DNA from: Avoscillospira sp045652125
GTDB lineage: Bacteria > Bacillota > Clostridia > Oscillospirales > Oscillospiraceae
Direction of reading: 5' to 3'
DNA: 12,974 nt
Assembly (NCBI GenBank): GCA_045652125.1
Contig: JAZRTT010000020.1
Location: 1 to 12,974, forward strand
The notes under the pieces were generated by a model. The model was not told the origin of the DNA, made no database searches, and saw only the letters and a program-made list of their open reading frames with translations. Numbering within the stretch: the first letter of the stretch is position 1; each line of letters opens with the position of its first letter. The position numbers were made by a program, and so were the translations under genes. Of the stretch, positions 5,860 through 12,641 are shown one piece after another.

Positions 5860-6873
5860 TTATAGCACTACGAAATTATCCTGTCCAGTTCTGTGTGGAC
5901 TTCCTGTAATCGAACCCAAAACCTCCAGGATTCGCAGACCGTTTTTCCATGCGATTTTCTCGATCTGCCGGGGGGTAAATCCGGCCTGTGACAATGCCTC
6001 AAAAAGGCGGGGCATTTTTTCGGCACGATCCAGTTCAATGCAGCCGTCAATACCGTCAAAATCGGTGCCGATCACAGCACAGTCTTCGCCGCCCACTTGG
6101 ATCATGTGCCGTACATGCCGAACCAGATCCTCCATCCGGCTGTTCCGGTTAGAGCAGTCTGCTGTCAGAAACTGCGGGGAAAAGTTCAGCCCCATAACAC
6201 CGCCGCGGTCAGCCAGTGCCCGGATCATATCGTCGGTCATGCTTCTGGGGTGGGGATTCAGAGCGCGGCAGTTGGAATGAGAAGCCAAAAACGGTTTGCG
6301 GCTCACATCCAAAACATCCCAAAATCCACCGTCAGACAGGTGGGACACATCCACCAGCATCCCCAGCTCGTTCATTCGGCGGACGGCATCCTTGCCGAAA
6401 GGAGTGAGCCCCTGTGCCATCGTCTGAGGGTCATTGGAGTTGGGGGAACCGAAGCAGTTTGCGTAGTTCCATGTAAGGGTAATGAGCCGAACGCCCATGG
6501 AATAAAGCTGCTCCAGCCGTTCCATACTGCCATGGATAAAACCGCCGTCCTCCACAGCCAGGAAACCGGAGATCCTGCCGGCATTGCGGTTGCGCTGCAG
6601 GTCATCCGGACTGCAGGCCGGTGCCAGAATATCGCCCAGGGAATTTTGAAATATCTCATAGGTCTCGCGGAAATAGTCATCCACAAAATCGGCAACATGG
6701 AGCAAATCCGTGTCATAGGTTGGGGAAAAGATCGCAAAAAACTGGGCGATACAGCCGCCCTGCCGCAGTCGCTTTCCGTCTGCCATGGCGGTGGGCAGGT
6801 TCAGAATATCCCGCTTTTTTTGCAGCCATGCTTCCATGAGCGTATCACAGTGAAAATCGATATAAGGAAACAA
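5860..6873 (-). CDS. Membrane-dipeptidase family metallopeptidase (peptidase M19)
   Basis: This encodes 337 residues of the renal-dipeptidase family, an amidohydrolase-like TIM barrel with two zinc ions. Visible ligands are H8 and D10 in DFHCDT, E108 in VEDGG, H178 in DVSHLS and H199 in SHSNCRAL; D271 in GTDFDG is the expected catalytic Asp. The family cleaves dipeptides, including D-configured C-terminal residues. There is no signal peptide, as is usual in Clostridia, so it is probably cytoplasmic. The start is TTG 6873: GGAGGG lies 8 bases upstream, and the first ATG (residue 13) would remove the metal-binding HxD. It lies between degV and the sugar kinase, separated from the kinase by 33 bases, so co-transcription is likely although a functional link is not obvious. 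Confidence 0.9.
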   Translation of the reverse strand: MFPYIDFHCDTLMEAWLQKKRDILNLPTAMADGKRLRQGGCIAQFFAIFSPTYDTDLLHVADFVDDYFRETYEIFQNSLGDILAPACSPDDLQRNRNAGRISGFLAVEDGGFIHGSMERLEQLYSMGVRLITLTWNYANCFGSPNSNDPQTMAQGLTPFGKDAVRRMNELGMLVDVSHLSDGGFWDVLDVSRKPFLASHSNCRALNPHPRSMTDDMIRALADRGGVMGLNFSPQFLTADCSNRNSRMEDLVRHVRHMIQVGGEDCAVIGTDFDGIDGCIELDRAEKMPRLFEALSQAGFTPRQIEKIAWKNGLRILEVLGSITGSPHRTGQDNFVVL

Positions 6874-6901
6874 AACAGAGACCCTCCGACAAATGTACGA
6901 A

Positions 6902-6926
6902 CGGTCCGTGGGGCTGCCACGGACCG
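6902..6926 (-). other. Intercistronic hairpin between degV and dipeptidase genes
   Basis: CGGTCCGTGG (6902-6911) pairs perfectly with CCACGGACCG (6917-6926) across a 5-base loop, in the 65-base gap of the operon. No real T-run follows on the minus strand. It may be a partial terminator, a processing site or an mRNA-stabilising element rather than a full stop. Confidence 0.6.
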
Positions 6927-6938
6927 GGACGGGTATGT

Positions 6939-7811
6939 TCAGCGATGTTGACCAAGGAAGAATACAGCCAGGGTGCCGGGGCCTGAGTGGGAACCGATGA
7001 CAGGACCGGTATAGTGGATGCAGACCTCCGGGACCTGATAGGTTTCTTTCAGAATACCGGCCAGGTACTCGGCATCCTCCAAACAGTCGCCGTGGCAGAT
7101 GAACATCGTCTGCTGCTGCGGATCATAGGCGGAAACACCGACCTGATCCGCAAGAGCCTGAATGGCTGACTTGCGGCCCCGAGCCTTGGACACAACTGCC
7201 AGATGACCTTCATCATCCATGTGCATGACAGGTTTGATCTGCAGCAGGCTTCCCATCACAGCGGTGGCAGCGGAGATTCGGCCGCCCCGCTTCAAAAAGT
7301 GCAGATCGTCCACAGTAAACCAATGGCACAGATGCAGCTTGATTTCTTCGGCGTAATCCCGGGCTTCCTCCAGAGAGGCACCCTGTGCCTTTTTGTTGGC
7401 TACATGGAAACACAAAAGACCTTGCCCCCGGGAGGCGCAAAGGGTATCCACCACACAGATCATCCGCTGGGGATACTGCTCACGCAATTCTTCTGCTGCC
7501 ATACAGGCGGCATTGTAGGTGGTGCTGAGACCGGAGGAGAACGCCAGAACCAGAACATCCTCGCCTGCCTGAAGGACAGGTTCCATAAAAGATGCCCACA
7601 GGGAGGGGTTGGCGGCAGTAGTGGAGGTCAGTTCTCCGCTGCGCAGGCCGTCATAAAATTCTTTTATATTCAAAGAGCGGCCATCCAGATAATTGGGATG
7701 TTCCTGCCCTTTGTAATTGACAGAAAGCGGTGCAACGGTCAGTTCCAGTGCGCTTGCCATTTCTTGGGTCAGGTCACAGCTGGAGTCAGTAATGATACGA
7801 TAATTTGCCAT
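6939..7811 (-). CDS. DegV family fatty-acid-binding protein
   Basis: This encodes 290 residues, the usual DegV length. The N-terminal ITDSSCDLT (7-15) is the family signature. TSTTAANPS (62-70) and FSSGLSTTYNAA (91-102) carry the serine/threonine residues that bind the fatty-acid carboxylate in this fold. LHFLKRGGRIS is the conserved central motif, and GSHSGPGTLAVFFLG near the C-terminus is the conserved second half of the pocket. DegV (FakB-like) proteins present fatty acids to the FakA kinase for acyl-phosphate formation, but no fakA is in the window, so the partner is unknown. ATG 7811 has AAGGAG 6 bases upstream. It is the first gene of the minus-strand operon, with a strong promoter 40-65 bases upstream and divergent from the CDF transporter. 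Confidence 0.92.
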   Translation of the reverse strand: MANYRIITDSSCDLTQEMASALELTVAPLSVNYKGQEHPNYLDGRSLNIKEFYDGLRSGELTSTTAANPSLWASFMEPVLQAGEDVLVLAFSSGLSTTYNAACMAAEELREQYPQRMICVVDTLCASRGQGLLCFHVANKKAQGASLEEARDYAEEIKLHLCHWFTVDDLHFLKRGGRISAATAVMGSLLQIKPVMHMDDEGHLAVVSKARGRKSAIQALADQVGVSAYDPQQQTMFICHGDCLEDAEYLAGILKETYQVPEVCIHYTGPVIGSHSGPGTLAVFFLGQHR

Positions 7812-7847
7812 AGTTATCTCCTTTTCCGTTTTCTACACACCATGGAT

Positions 7848-7876
7848 ATTTTATCATGTTCTTCTCTCCGGGTCAA
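7848..7876 (-). promoter_or_regulatory. Promoter of degV-dipeptidase-kinase-mtlD operon
   Basis: On the minus strand TTGACC (7876-7871), a 17-base spacer and TAAAAT (7853-7848), preceded by TG-A (extended -10), form a near-consensus promoter. The predicted start near 7841 gives a 30-base leader. Confidence 0.8.
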
Positions 7877-7900
7877 ATTATTTATTTTCCTGCTCTGTGG

Positions 7901-7929
7901 TTGCTTTTATTTCGGTCTTTTCATATAAT
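7901..7929 (+). promoter_or_regulatory. Promoter of CDF transporter gene
   Basis: TTGCTT (7901-7906), a 17-base spacer and a consensus TATAAT (7924-7929). The leader is about 14 bases before ATG 7950. It has the same -35 and spacing as the nitroreductase promoter. Confidence 0.75.
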
Positions 7930-7949
7930 GATATCATTGAGGTGATAAG

Positions 7950-9119
7950 ATGACTGCCTTTTTGATGAGAATATTTCTGAAAATGCCCCACGATTCGGCT
8001 GCATCGGAGTTTCGTTCCGGATGCGGAAAACTGGCAGGAGCCGTGGGAATCGTGTGCAATGTTCTCTTGTTTGCAGTAAAACTTCTGGCGGGCCTTCTGG
8101 CGGGCAGCGTTTCCGTTCTGGCCGATGCCCTGAATAATTTGTCTGATGCATCCGGATCGCTGGTCACGCTGCTGGGATTTAAGCTGGCAGAACGGCCTGC
8201 CGACGATGAACATCCCTATGGTCATGCCAGACTTGAATATATTTCCGGCCTTGTTGTGGCGGCTATGATTCTGCTCATCGGAGCGGAATTGGCCAAGTCC
8301 TCCGTGGGAAAGATCCTGCATCCGGAAGCGGTTCATTTCACTTGGCTGACTGTGGCTGTTTTGCTTGTCTCTGTGGCAGTAAAGCTATGGCTGGCCGGTT
8401 TTTGCAAAAAGTTGGGGAAAACCATTCAATCAGCCACGTTGGAGGCTGCGGCTGCCGATAGCCGCAACGATGTGCTCTCTACTTTGGCTGTTCTGATTGC
8501 CGGTATTTTATCCATGGCATTTGGATGGAAAATCGACGGTTATGTCGGCCTTGCCGTGGCGCTGTTTATTCTGTACAGCGGCGTGGAGATCGCCAAAGAT
8601 ACCATAGATCCCCTGTTAGGGGCAGCACCGGATTCAGAGTTGGTGCAGATGATCGGAGAGAAGATCCTGTCTTACGATAAGGTTCTGGGGATTCACGACC
8701 TGATCGTCCACGATTACGGACCCGGACGGCGGTTCGCCAGCGTCCATGTGGAAATGGATTGCCGGGAAGATCCGCTGGTGAGCCATGACATCATTGATGA
8801 TATTGAACGGGATTTTCTGCTCCGGCACCATCTTCAACTGGTGATCCATTATGACCCGCTGGTCATGGATAACGAAGAGCTGACCCATATGCGGAAACTG
8901 GTGGAACGGGAAGTCAGGGAAATCGACCAAAGACTAAGCATCCATGATTTCCGTATGGTTCGCGGCCCCGGTCATACCAACCTGATTTTTGATGTGGTCC
9001 TGCCTTTCGACCTGGTTCCGCAGCAGCAGGAGTTGAAGGCGCGAATTGATCAGCGGGTACAGTTTGAGGGAAAGCAGTATTATACGGTCATTACCTTTGA
9101 CCATCAGTCTTTTAACTAA
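7950..9119 (+). CDS. Cation diffusion facilitator (CDF) metal transporter
   Basis: This encodes 389 residues. Six membrane segments are visible (about 27-50, 54-78, 97-118, 132-150, 165-190, 194-213). The transport site is N62-x3-D66 in NNLSD (TM2) and D170-x3-D174 in ADSRNDV (TM5), with HPYGHARLEY between TM2 and TM3. An N/D plus D/D site, without the His of zinc-type members, points to manganese or iron export rather than zinc; this is inference from family patterns. After the membrane part there is a usual ferredoxin-like cytoplasmic domain and a second, similar one, making the protein longer than classical CDFs of about 300 residues. ATG 7950 has GAGGTGA a few bases upstream. It may be co-transcribed with yqeB, 72 bases downstream. 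Confidence 0.92.
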   Translation: MTAFLMRIFLKMPHDSAASEFRSGCGKLAGAVGIVCNVLLFAVKLLAGLLAGSVSVLADALNNLSDASGSLVTLLGFKLAERPADDEHPYGHARLEYISGLVVAAMILLIGAELAKSSVGKILHPEAVHFTWLTVAVLLVSVAVKLWLAGFCKKLGKTIQSATLEAAAADSRNDVLSTLAVLIAGILSMAFGWKIDGYVGLAVALFILYSGVEIAKDTIDPLLGAAPDSELVQMIGEKILSYDKVLGIHDLIVHDYGPGRRFASVHVEMDCREDPLVSHDIIDDIERDFLLRHHLQLVIHYDPLVMDNEELTHMRKLVEREVREIDQRLSIHDFRMVRGPGHTNLIFDVVLPFDLVPQQQELKARIDQRVQFEGKQYYTVITFDHQSFN

Positions 9120-9123
9120 AGCT

Positions 9124-9142
9124 TCCCCCCAATAAGGGGGGA
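9124..9142 (+). other. GC hairpin after CDF transporter gene
   Basis: TCCCCCC (9124-9130) pairs with GGGGGGA (9136-9142) over an AATAA loop just after the CDF stop. No T-run follows, so complete termination is doubtful and read-through into yqeB is plausible. Confidence 0.55.
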
Positions 9143-9191
9143 TAAAACAAAAAGTCGTTATTCTCAAAAAATATCAAAAGGAGTAAAGCCT

Positions 9192-9989
9192 ATGCTGGTT
9201 CTCATTCGGGGCGCAGGGGATATTGCCACGGGAATCGCCATGCGGCTGTACCGTTCCGGCTTGCGGGTGGTCATGACCGACTTGCCGCAGCCGACGGCCA
9301 TTCGGCGCACGGTCAGTTTTTCTCAGGCGATTTTGCAGGGACAGACCACTGTGGAAGGAATCACGGCCCGGAGCTGTGGGGCGGAAGACGCTGCAGGTGT
9401 TCTGGCGGCAGGGGAGATCCCCGTTCTTTCCGATCCCATGTGCCTTTGCCGGAATGTACTTTGCCCGGATGTTTTGGTGGATGCCATACTGGCAAAAAAA
9501 AATCTGGGCACGACCATCACCTATGCACCTACGGTCATTGCTGTGGGCCCCGGGTTTACAGCCGGAGTGGACTGCCATGCTGTGGTGGAGACCATGCGCG
9601 GACATTATCTTGGGCGGGTCATCTGGGATGGATCCGCACAGCCCAATACGGCTGTTCCCGGGCTGATCGGCGGGTATGCCGGCGAGCGGGTGCTTCGTGC
9701 ACCCCGGGAGGGGATATTTCGGCAGGTTTTGGATATTGGTGCCCGGGTACAGCCGGGGGATGTGGCCGGGTTCGTAGAAGGTGTACCGATGCATTGTACC
9801 ATCGGTGGTGTGTTAAGAGGGCTTCTGGCTGACGGCACGCCGGTAACGGCAGGGATGAAAGCGGGAGACGTAGACCCAAGATGCATACCGGAATACTGTT
9901 TTTATGTGTCCGATAAGGCATTGGCAGTAGGCGGCGGCGTACTGGAAGCGATTTTACAAAGAACAGGAGTGCTGAAACATGGCAGATGA
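9192..9989 (+). CDS. yqeB: Selenium-dependent molybdenum hydroxylase maturation protein YqeB (EF2563 family)
   Basis: This encodes 265 residues. The N-terminus has a Rossmann-like GAGDIATGIAMRL (7-19), followed by the family's TDLPQPTAIRRTVSFS (29-44). The middle has VGPGFTAGVDCHAVVET (118-134) and RGHYLGRVIWDGSAQPNT (136-153), both highly characteristic of this family. Comparative genomics links the family to labile-selenium molybdenum hydroxylases such as xanthine or purine hydroxylases, where it is thought to help insert selenium; its exact chemistry is not established. The ATG has AAAGGAG 8 bases upstream. Its end overlaps the selD start by 11 bases, so the two are translationally coupled, which supports the selenium role. 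No molybdenum hydroxylase subunits, yqeC or mocA-like genes lie within the window. Confidence 0.88.
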   Translation: MLVLIRGAGDIATGIAMRLYRSGLRVVMTDLPQPTAIRRTVSFSQAILQGQTTVEGITARSCGAEDAAGVLAAGEIPVLSDPMCLCRNVLCPDVLVDAILAKKNLGTTITYAPTVIAVGPGFTAGVDCHAVVETMRGHYLGRVIWDGSAQPNTAVPGLIGGYAGERVLRAPREGIFRQVLDIGARVQPGDVAGFVEGVPMHCTIGGVLRGLLADGTPVTAGMKAGDVDPRCIPEYCFYVSDKALAVGGGVLEAILQRTGVLKHGR

Positions 9990-11016
9990 GATCAAACTGA
10001 CAAAACTGGCCAAGTGTGCAGGATGCGGTGCAAAAGTGGGAGCCGGTGTACTGGCTCAGCTCCTTGAGGATATTCGCGTCCATCATGATCCCGATCTGTT
10101 GGTGGGCTTTGATAAAAGTGATGATGCATCGGTATATCGGATAACGGAAGATCTGGCTTTGGTGCAGACGGTGGATTTTTTTCCGCCCATTGCCGATGAT
10201 CCCTACCTTTTCGGGCAGATCGCTGCCACCAATGCTTTGTCTGATGTTTATGCCATGGGCGGCGAGCCGAAGCTGTGCCTGAATATTATGGCCATTCCCA
10301 AAGACATGCCGAAAGAGGCGGTGCATCAACTGCTGAAAGGTGGTTATGACAAGGTCTATGAGGCCGGCGCTCTCATTACCGGCGGCCATAGTATTCTGGA
10401 TGAAGAACCGAAATACGGTCTTGCCGTCACAGGCTTTGTCCATCCGGAGAAGATGCTGACCAATTCCGGTGCAAAGCCCGGAGATGTACTGTTTTTTACC
10501 AAACCCCTGGGGACCGGGGTGGTGACCTCTGCGGCCAAGGTGGACATGGTATCGGAAAAGACTGTGGAACTGGCTATGCAAATGATGACCACGCTGAACA
10601 AATCAGCCCGGGATGTAATGGTGAATTATCGGGTCCATGCCTGTACCGATGTGACGGGCTTTGGTATGCTGGGACATTTGTATGAAGTTGCACAGGGCAG
10701 CAACGTGCAGATCATACTGGATGTGGAGGCCGTGGACTTTATGCCGGAGGCATTGGATCTGGCACGGATGGGTATTTTGCCTGAAGGAATGTACCGCAAC
10801 CGCAGCTTTGCACAAGATGCGGTGGATGTAGGGGACACAGAACTAGCCAAGCAGGATTTGCTCTATGACCCTCAGACAGCAGGCGGATTGGTGATCGCCT
10901 GTCATCCCGAGGATGCGGATGCCATGTATGAGGAACTGAAAAAAGCCGTCCCCAGCGCCCAGAAAATCGGCGTAGCGGCGGCTTACGAAGGCGGAAAACG
11001 AATTTTCCTGCGATGA
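9979..11016 (+). CDS. selD: Selenide, water dikinase (selenophosphate synthetase)
   Basis: This encodes 345 residues, full length. SelD makes selenophosphate from selenide and ATP, the selenium donor for selenocysteine, selenouridine or the Se-cofactor of molybdenum hydroxylases. The active-site loop KCAGCGAK (12-19) has Cys16 (codon TGC, not a selenocysteine TGA) and Lys19. ATP and metal residues are seen in FDKSDDASV (D48, D49), TVDFFPP (D66), NALSDVYAMGG (85-95), GGHS (135-138) and TDVTGFG (223-229); DPQTAGGL is at 297-304. ATG 9979 lies inside the end of yqeB, with AGGAG 9 bases upstream. The coupling with yqeB indicates selenophosphate supply for the selenium-dependent hydroxylase pathway; use in tRNA or selenoprotein synthesis cannot be judged from this window. 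A strong terminator includes the last two bases of its stop codon. Confidence 0.97.
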   Translation: MADEIKLTKLAKCAGCGAKVGAGVLAQLLEDIRVHHDPDLLVGFDKSDDASVYRITEDLALVQTVDFFPPIADDPYLFGQIAATNALSDVYAMGGEPKLCLNIMAIPKDMPKEAVHQLLKGGYDKVYEAGALITGGHSILDEEPKYGLAVTGFVHPEKMLTNSGAKPGDVLFFTKPLGTGVVTSAAKVDMVSEKTVELAMQMMTTLNKSARDVMVNYRVHACTDVTGFGMLGHLYEVAQGSNVQIILDVEAVDFMPEALDLARMGILPEGMYRNRSFAQDAVDVGDTELAKQDLLYDPQTAGGLVIACHPEDADAMYEELKKAVPSAQKIGVAAAYEGGKRIFLR

Positions 11017-11058
11017 ATAACAACACTCCGGAACGATCGTTCCGGAGTGTTGTTATTC
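11015..11058. terminator. Perfect 44-bp palindrome, bidirectional terminator of selD and mgtE
   Basis: Bases 11015-11036 pair perfectly with 11037-11058 (22 pairs, centre GATC). The arms include AACACTCCGGAACGA. The last two bases of the selD stop codon are within the left arm, and the mgtE stop lies 9 bases beyond the right arm. T-rich arm ends occur on both strands, but the tails are short. Confidence 0.85.
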
Positions 11059-11067
11059 TTTGCAGAA

Positions 11068-12420
11068 TTATCCCAATACGGCAGCGGCAATGAGCAGGTA
11101 CAGCAGCAGCGCTGCAATATCTACCACAGAGGTGACAATGGGACTGGAGACCAGAGTCGGATCAAAGCCGAATTTTTTTGCACTCATCGGCAGCAGAACG
11201 CCAACAAGCTTGGCCAGAACAACACTTGCCACCAAAGAGACGGAGACCACCATGGCAATGGTCATACTCACGCGATCCAGAAGCAGCAGTTTGGCAAAAT
11301 TGACTACGGCCAAAGTCAGACCGCAAAGGACGGATACCCGGAATTCTTTCCAGAGTGCCCGGGCCAGGTCATTGGGCTCCAGTTCCTGCAGGCTCAGGCT
11401 TCGGATAATGGTCACGGAGGTTTGGGAGCCGGAGTTGCCGCCGGTGTCCAACAGCATGGGAATGTAGGCCAGCAGTACGGACCACCGAAGCAGAGTGCTT
11501 TCAAAACCGCGGATGACAAGACCTGTGATCATGGCAATGACCATAAGGCCAAGCAGCCATGGAATACGGTTTTTCCAGATGGTAAACACACCCGTAGAGA
11601 GGTAAGGACGATCGGAAGGTGTCATAGCAGCCATTTTTTCCATGTCCTCCGTGGCCTCTTCTTCCATGATATCCATAGCATCGTCCATGGTGACAATGCC
11701 CACCAATCGGGTGTCTTTGTCCACAACGGGCAGGGCATTGAAGGCGTATTTGGAGAACATCTGGGCAACCGTTTCCTGATCTTCCAGCGTACCCACAGAT
11801 ACAACATGACCGCTCATCAGGTTTTCGCAGGGAGTATCATCCTGTGCCAGAATCAGGGAACGGATGGACACAACACCCAGCAGGTGATGCCCCCGGTCTG
11901 TGATATAACAGGTATTGATGGTCTCTTTGTCGATGCCGACCTTGCGGATATGTGCCAGACATTGGGCTGCGGTCATATTTGGCTGCAGTTCCACAAATTC
12001 CGTGGTCATGGCAGAGCCGGCACTATCTTCCGGGTACTGGAGGATCTCATTGATCATTTTTCGGGTAACCGGGTCGGCCTGGCTGAGAATACGGGATACC
12101 ACATTGGCAGGCATCTCTTCAATCAGGTCTACGGCATCATCCACATACAGCTCTTCCACAACAGCTTTCAGCTCCAAATCGGAAAAACCGCGGATGAGAG
12201 TTTCCTGTTGCTCCGGTTCCATTTCCACAAAAACTTCCGCCGCCAATTCTTTGGGCAGCAGACGGAAAACCAGAGGCAGATTCATATCGGAAAGTTCCCC
12301 AAAGGCACTTGCAATATCGGCACCATTGAGGGTGGACAGGAAGTCCCGGAGAGAGGTATATTTCTTGGCCTCTGCCAATTTGATGATCGTCTCTTCCAGA
12401 ACCACATTTTTCTCGGTCAA
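11068..12420 (-). CDS. mgtE: Magnesium transporter MgtE
   Basis: This encodes 450 residues, the usual MgtE length. The layout is an N-terminal helical domain (about 1-130), two CBS domains (about 135-195 and 200-255), a plug-helix linker (about 255-283) and a five-helix membrane domain (about 285-450). DTGGNSGSQTS (325-335) is the family signature in the pore region, and Asp434 in TSVVDIAALL matches the conserved pore Asp that binds Mg2+. In this family the N and CBS domains bind Mg2+ and close the channel when it is plentiful. The start is TTG 12420, with AGGAGG exactly 7 bases upstream; the first in-frame ATG is residue 46. The leader upstream holds a short ORF and structured RNA, including a hairpin over the binding site, so expression is probably controlled post-initiation. 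Convergent with selD. Confidence 0.95.
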   Translation of the reverse strand: MTEKNVVLEETIIKLAEAKKYTSLRDFLSTLNGADIASAFGELSDMNLPLVFRLLPKELAAEVFVEMEPEQQETLIRGFSDLELKAVVEELYVDDAVDLIEEMPANVVSRILSQADPVTRKMINEILQYPEDSAGSAMTTEFVELQPNMTAAQCLAHIRKVGIDKETINTCYITDRGHHLLGVVSIRSLILAQDDTPCENLMSGHVVSVGTLEDQETVAQMFSKYAFNALPVVDKDTRLVGIVTMDDAMDIMEEEATEDMEKMAAMTPSDRPYLSTGVFTIWKNRIPWLLGLMVIAMITGLVIRGFESTLLRWSVLLAYIPMLLDTGGNSGSQTSVTIIRSLSLQELEPNDLARALWKEFRVSVLCGLTLAVVNFAKLLLLDRVSMTIAMVVSVSLVASVVLAKLVGVLLPMSAKKFGFDPTLVSSPIVTSVVDIAALLLYLLIAAAVLG

Positions 12421-12427
12421 GGTACTT

Positions 12428-12455
12428 CCTCCTTTTCAAATAAATTTGACAGGAG
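12428..12455 (-). promoter_or_regulatory. Hairpin hiding the mgtE ribosome binding site
   Basis: On the minus strand CTCCT (12455-12451) pairs with AGGAG (12433-12429) of the mgtE binding site. It is continued by TCAAA (12449-12445) with TTTGA (12440-12436) around a TTTA loop, with a one-to-two-base bulge. This would block translation when folded. The pairing is seen; the function is inferred. Confidence 0.6.
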
Positions 12456-12462
12456 CAAGACA

Positions 12463-12581
12463 CATTGGGGGCCACAGCCCTAAGCGTCCCAGCCGGACGC
12501 CATGGTTCGTCGGCCTAACTCTGTGCCGCTACTTCTGTCCGCGTCCATGCTGTTTCACCTCACTTCAATGATTTTATCAAC
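12463..12581 (-). ncRNA. Structured 5' leader of mgtE, unassigned cis-regulatory RNA
   Basis: Nested pairings on the minus strand are CATTG (12570-12566)/CAATG (12467-12463), ACAGC (12553-12549)/GCTGT (12478-12474) and GGACGC (12546-12541)/GCGTCC (12500-12495). GCGTCC can instead pair with a second GGACGC (12489-12484) to form a tight hairpin with a 5-base loop. The two folds exclude each other, as in attenuators and riboswitches. The leader from the predicted transcription start is about 160 nt. I do not see the conserved blocks of the M-box (ykoK) Mg2+ riboswitch, nor another class I know. Confidence 0.5.
12480..12548 (-). CDS. Possible 22-residue leader peptide upstream of mgtE
   Basis: An ATG at 12548 is preceded by GAGGTG (12561-12556) at a 7-base distance, a good binding site. 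The frame reads MDADRSSGTELGRRTM and so on, and ends with TAG at 12482-12480, 59 bases before the mgtE start. The second and fourth residues are Asp. The enterobacterial MgtL leader peptide, which senses Mg2+ through ribosome destabilisation, likewise begins with an acidic stretch (MEPDP). The resemblance may be accidental. The start codon lies next to one arm of the alternative GGACGC pairing, so translation would affect the RNA fold. Coding status is unproven; the RNA may be structural only. Confidence 0.4.
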   Translation of the reverse strand: MDADRSSGTELGRRTMASGWDA

Positions 12582-12587
12582 TATATA

Positions 12588-12617
12588 ATTCTAACCCAAA
12601 TATCCACCTTTTGTCAA
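12588..12617 (-). promoter_or_regulatory. Promoter of mgtE
   Basis: On the minus strand a perfect TTGACA (12617-12612), an 18-base spacer and TAGAAT (12593-12588) predict a start near 12581. This lies just after the MFS gene, with no strong terminator between, so read-through from that gene is also possible. Confidence 0.7.
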
Positions 12618-12641
12618 TCAAAAGAGGGCATTGAGAGACGC

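Noticed and set aside
10024..10026. Selenocysteine codon in the SelD active site
   Set aside because: The active-site codon for residue 16 reads TGC (Cys); no in-frame TGA occurs.
11047..12483. 478-codon plus-strand frame opposite mgtE
   Set aside because: Rich in His, Gln and Gly as typical for the complement of a real gene, and it begins inside the terminator palindrome.
12463..12548. c-di-GMP-I (GEMM) riboswitch suggested by GCACAGAG and GGGACGC segments
   Set aside because: Spacing is wrong and the tetraloop-receptor and second-stem blocks of GEMM are absent.
12421..12581. M-box (ykoK) Mg2+ riboswitch in the mgtE leader
   Set aside because: Length and gene context fit and a short GTGAGG occurs, but I could not align the other conserved blocks. 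Left as unassigned, pending a covariance-model search.
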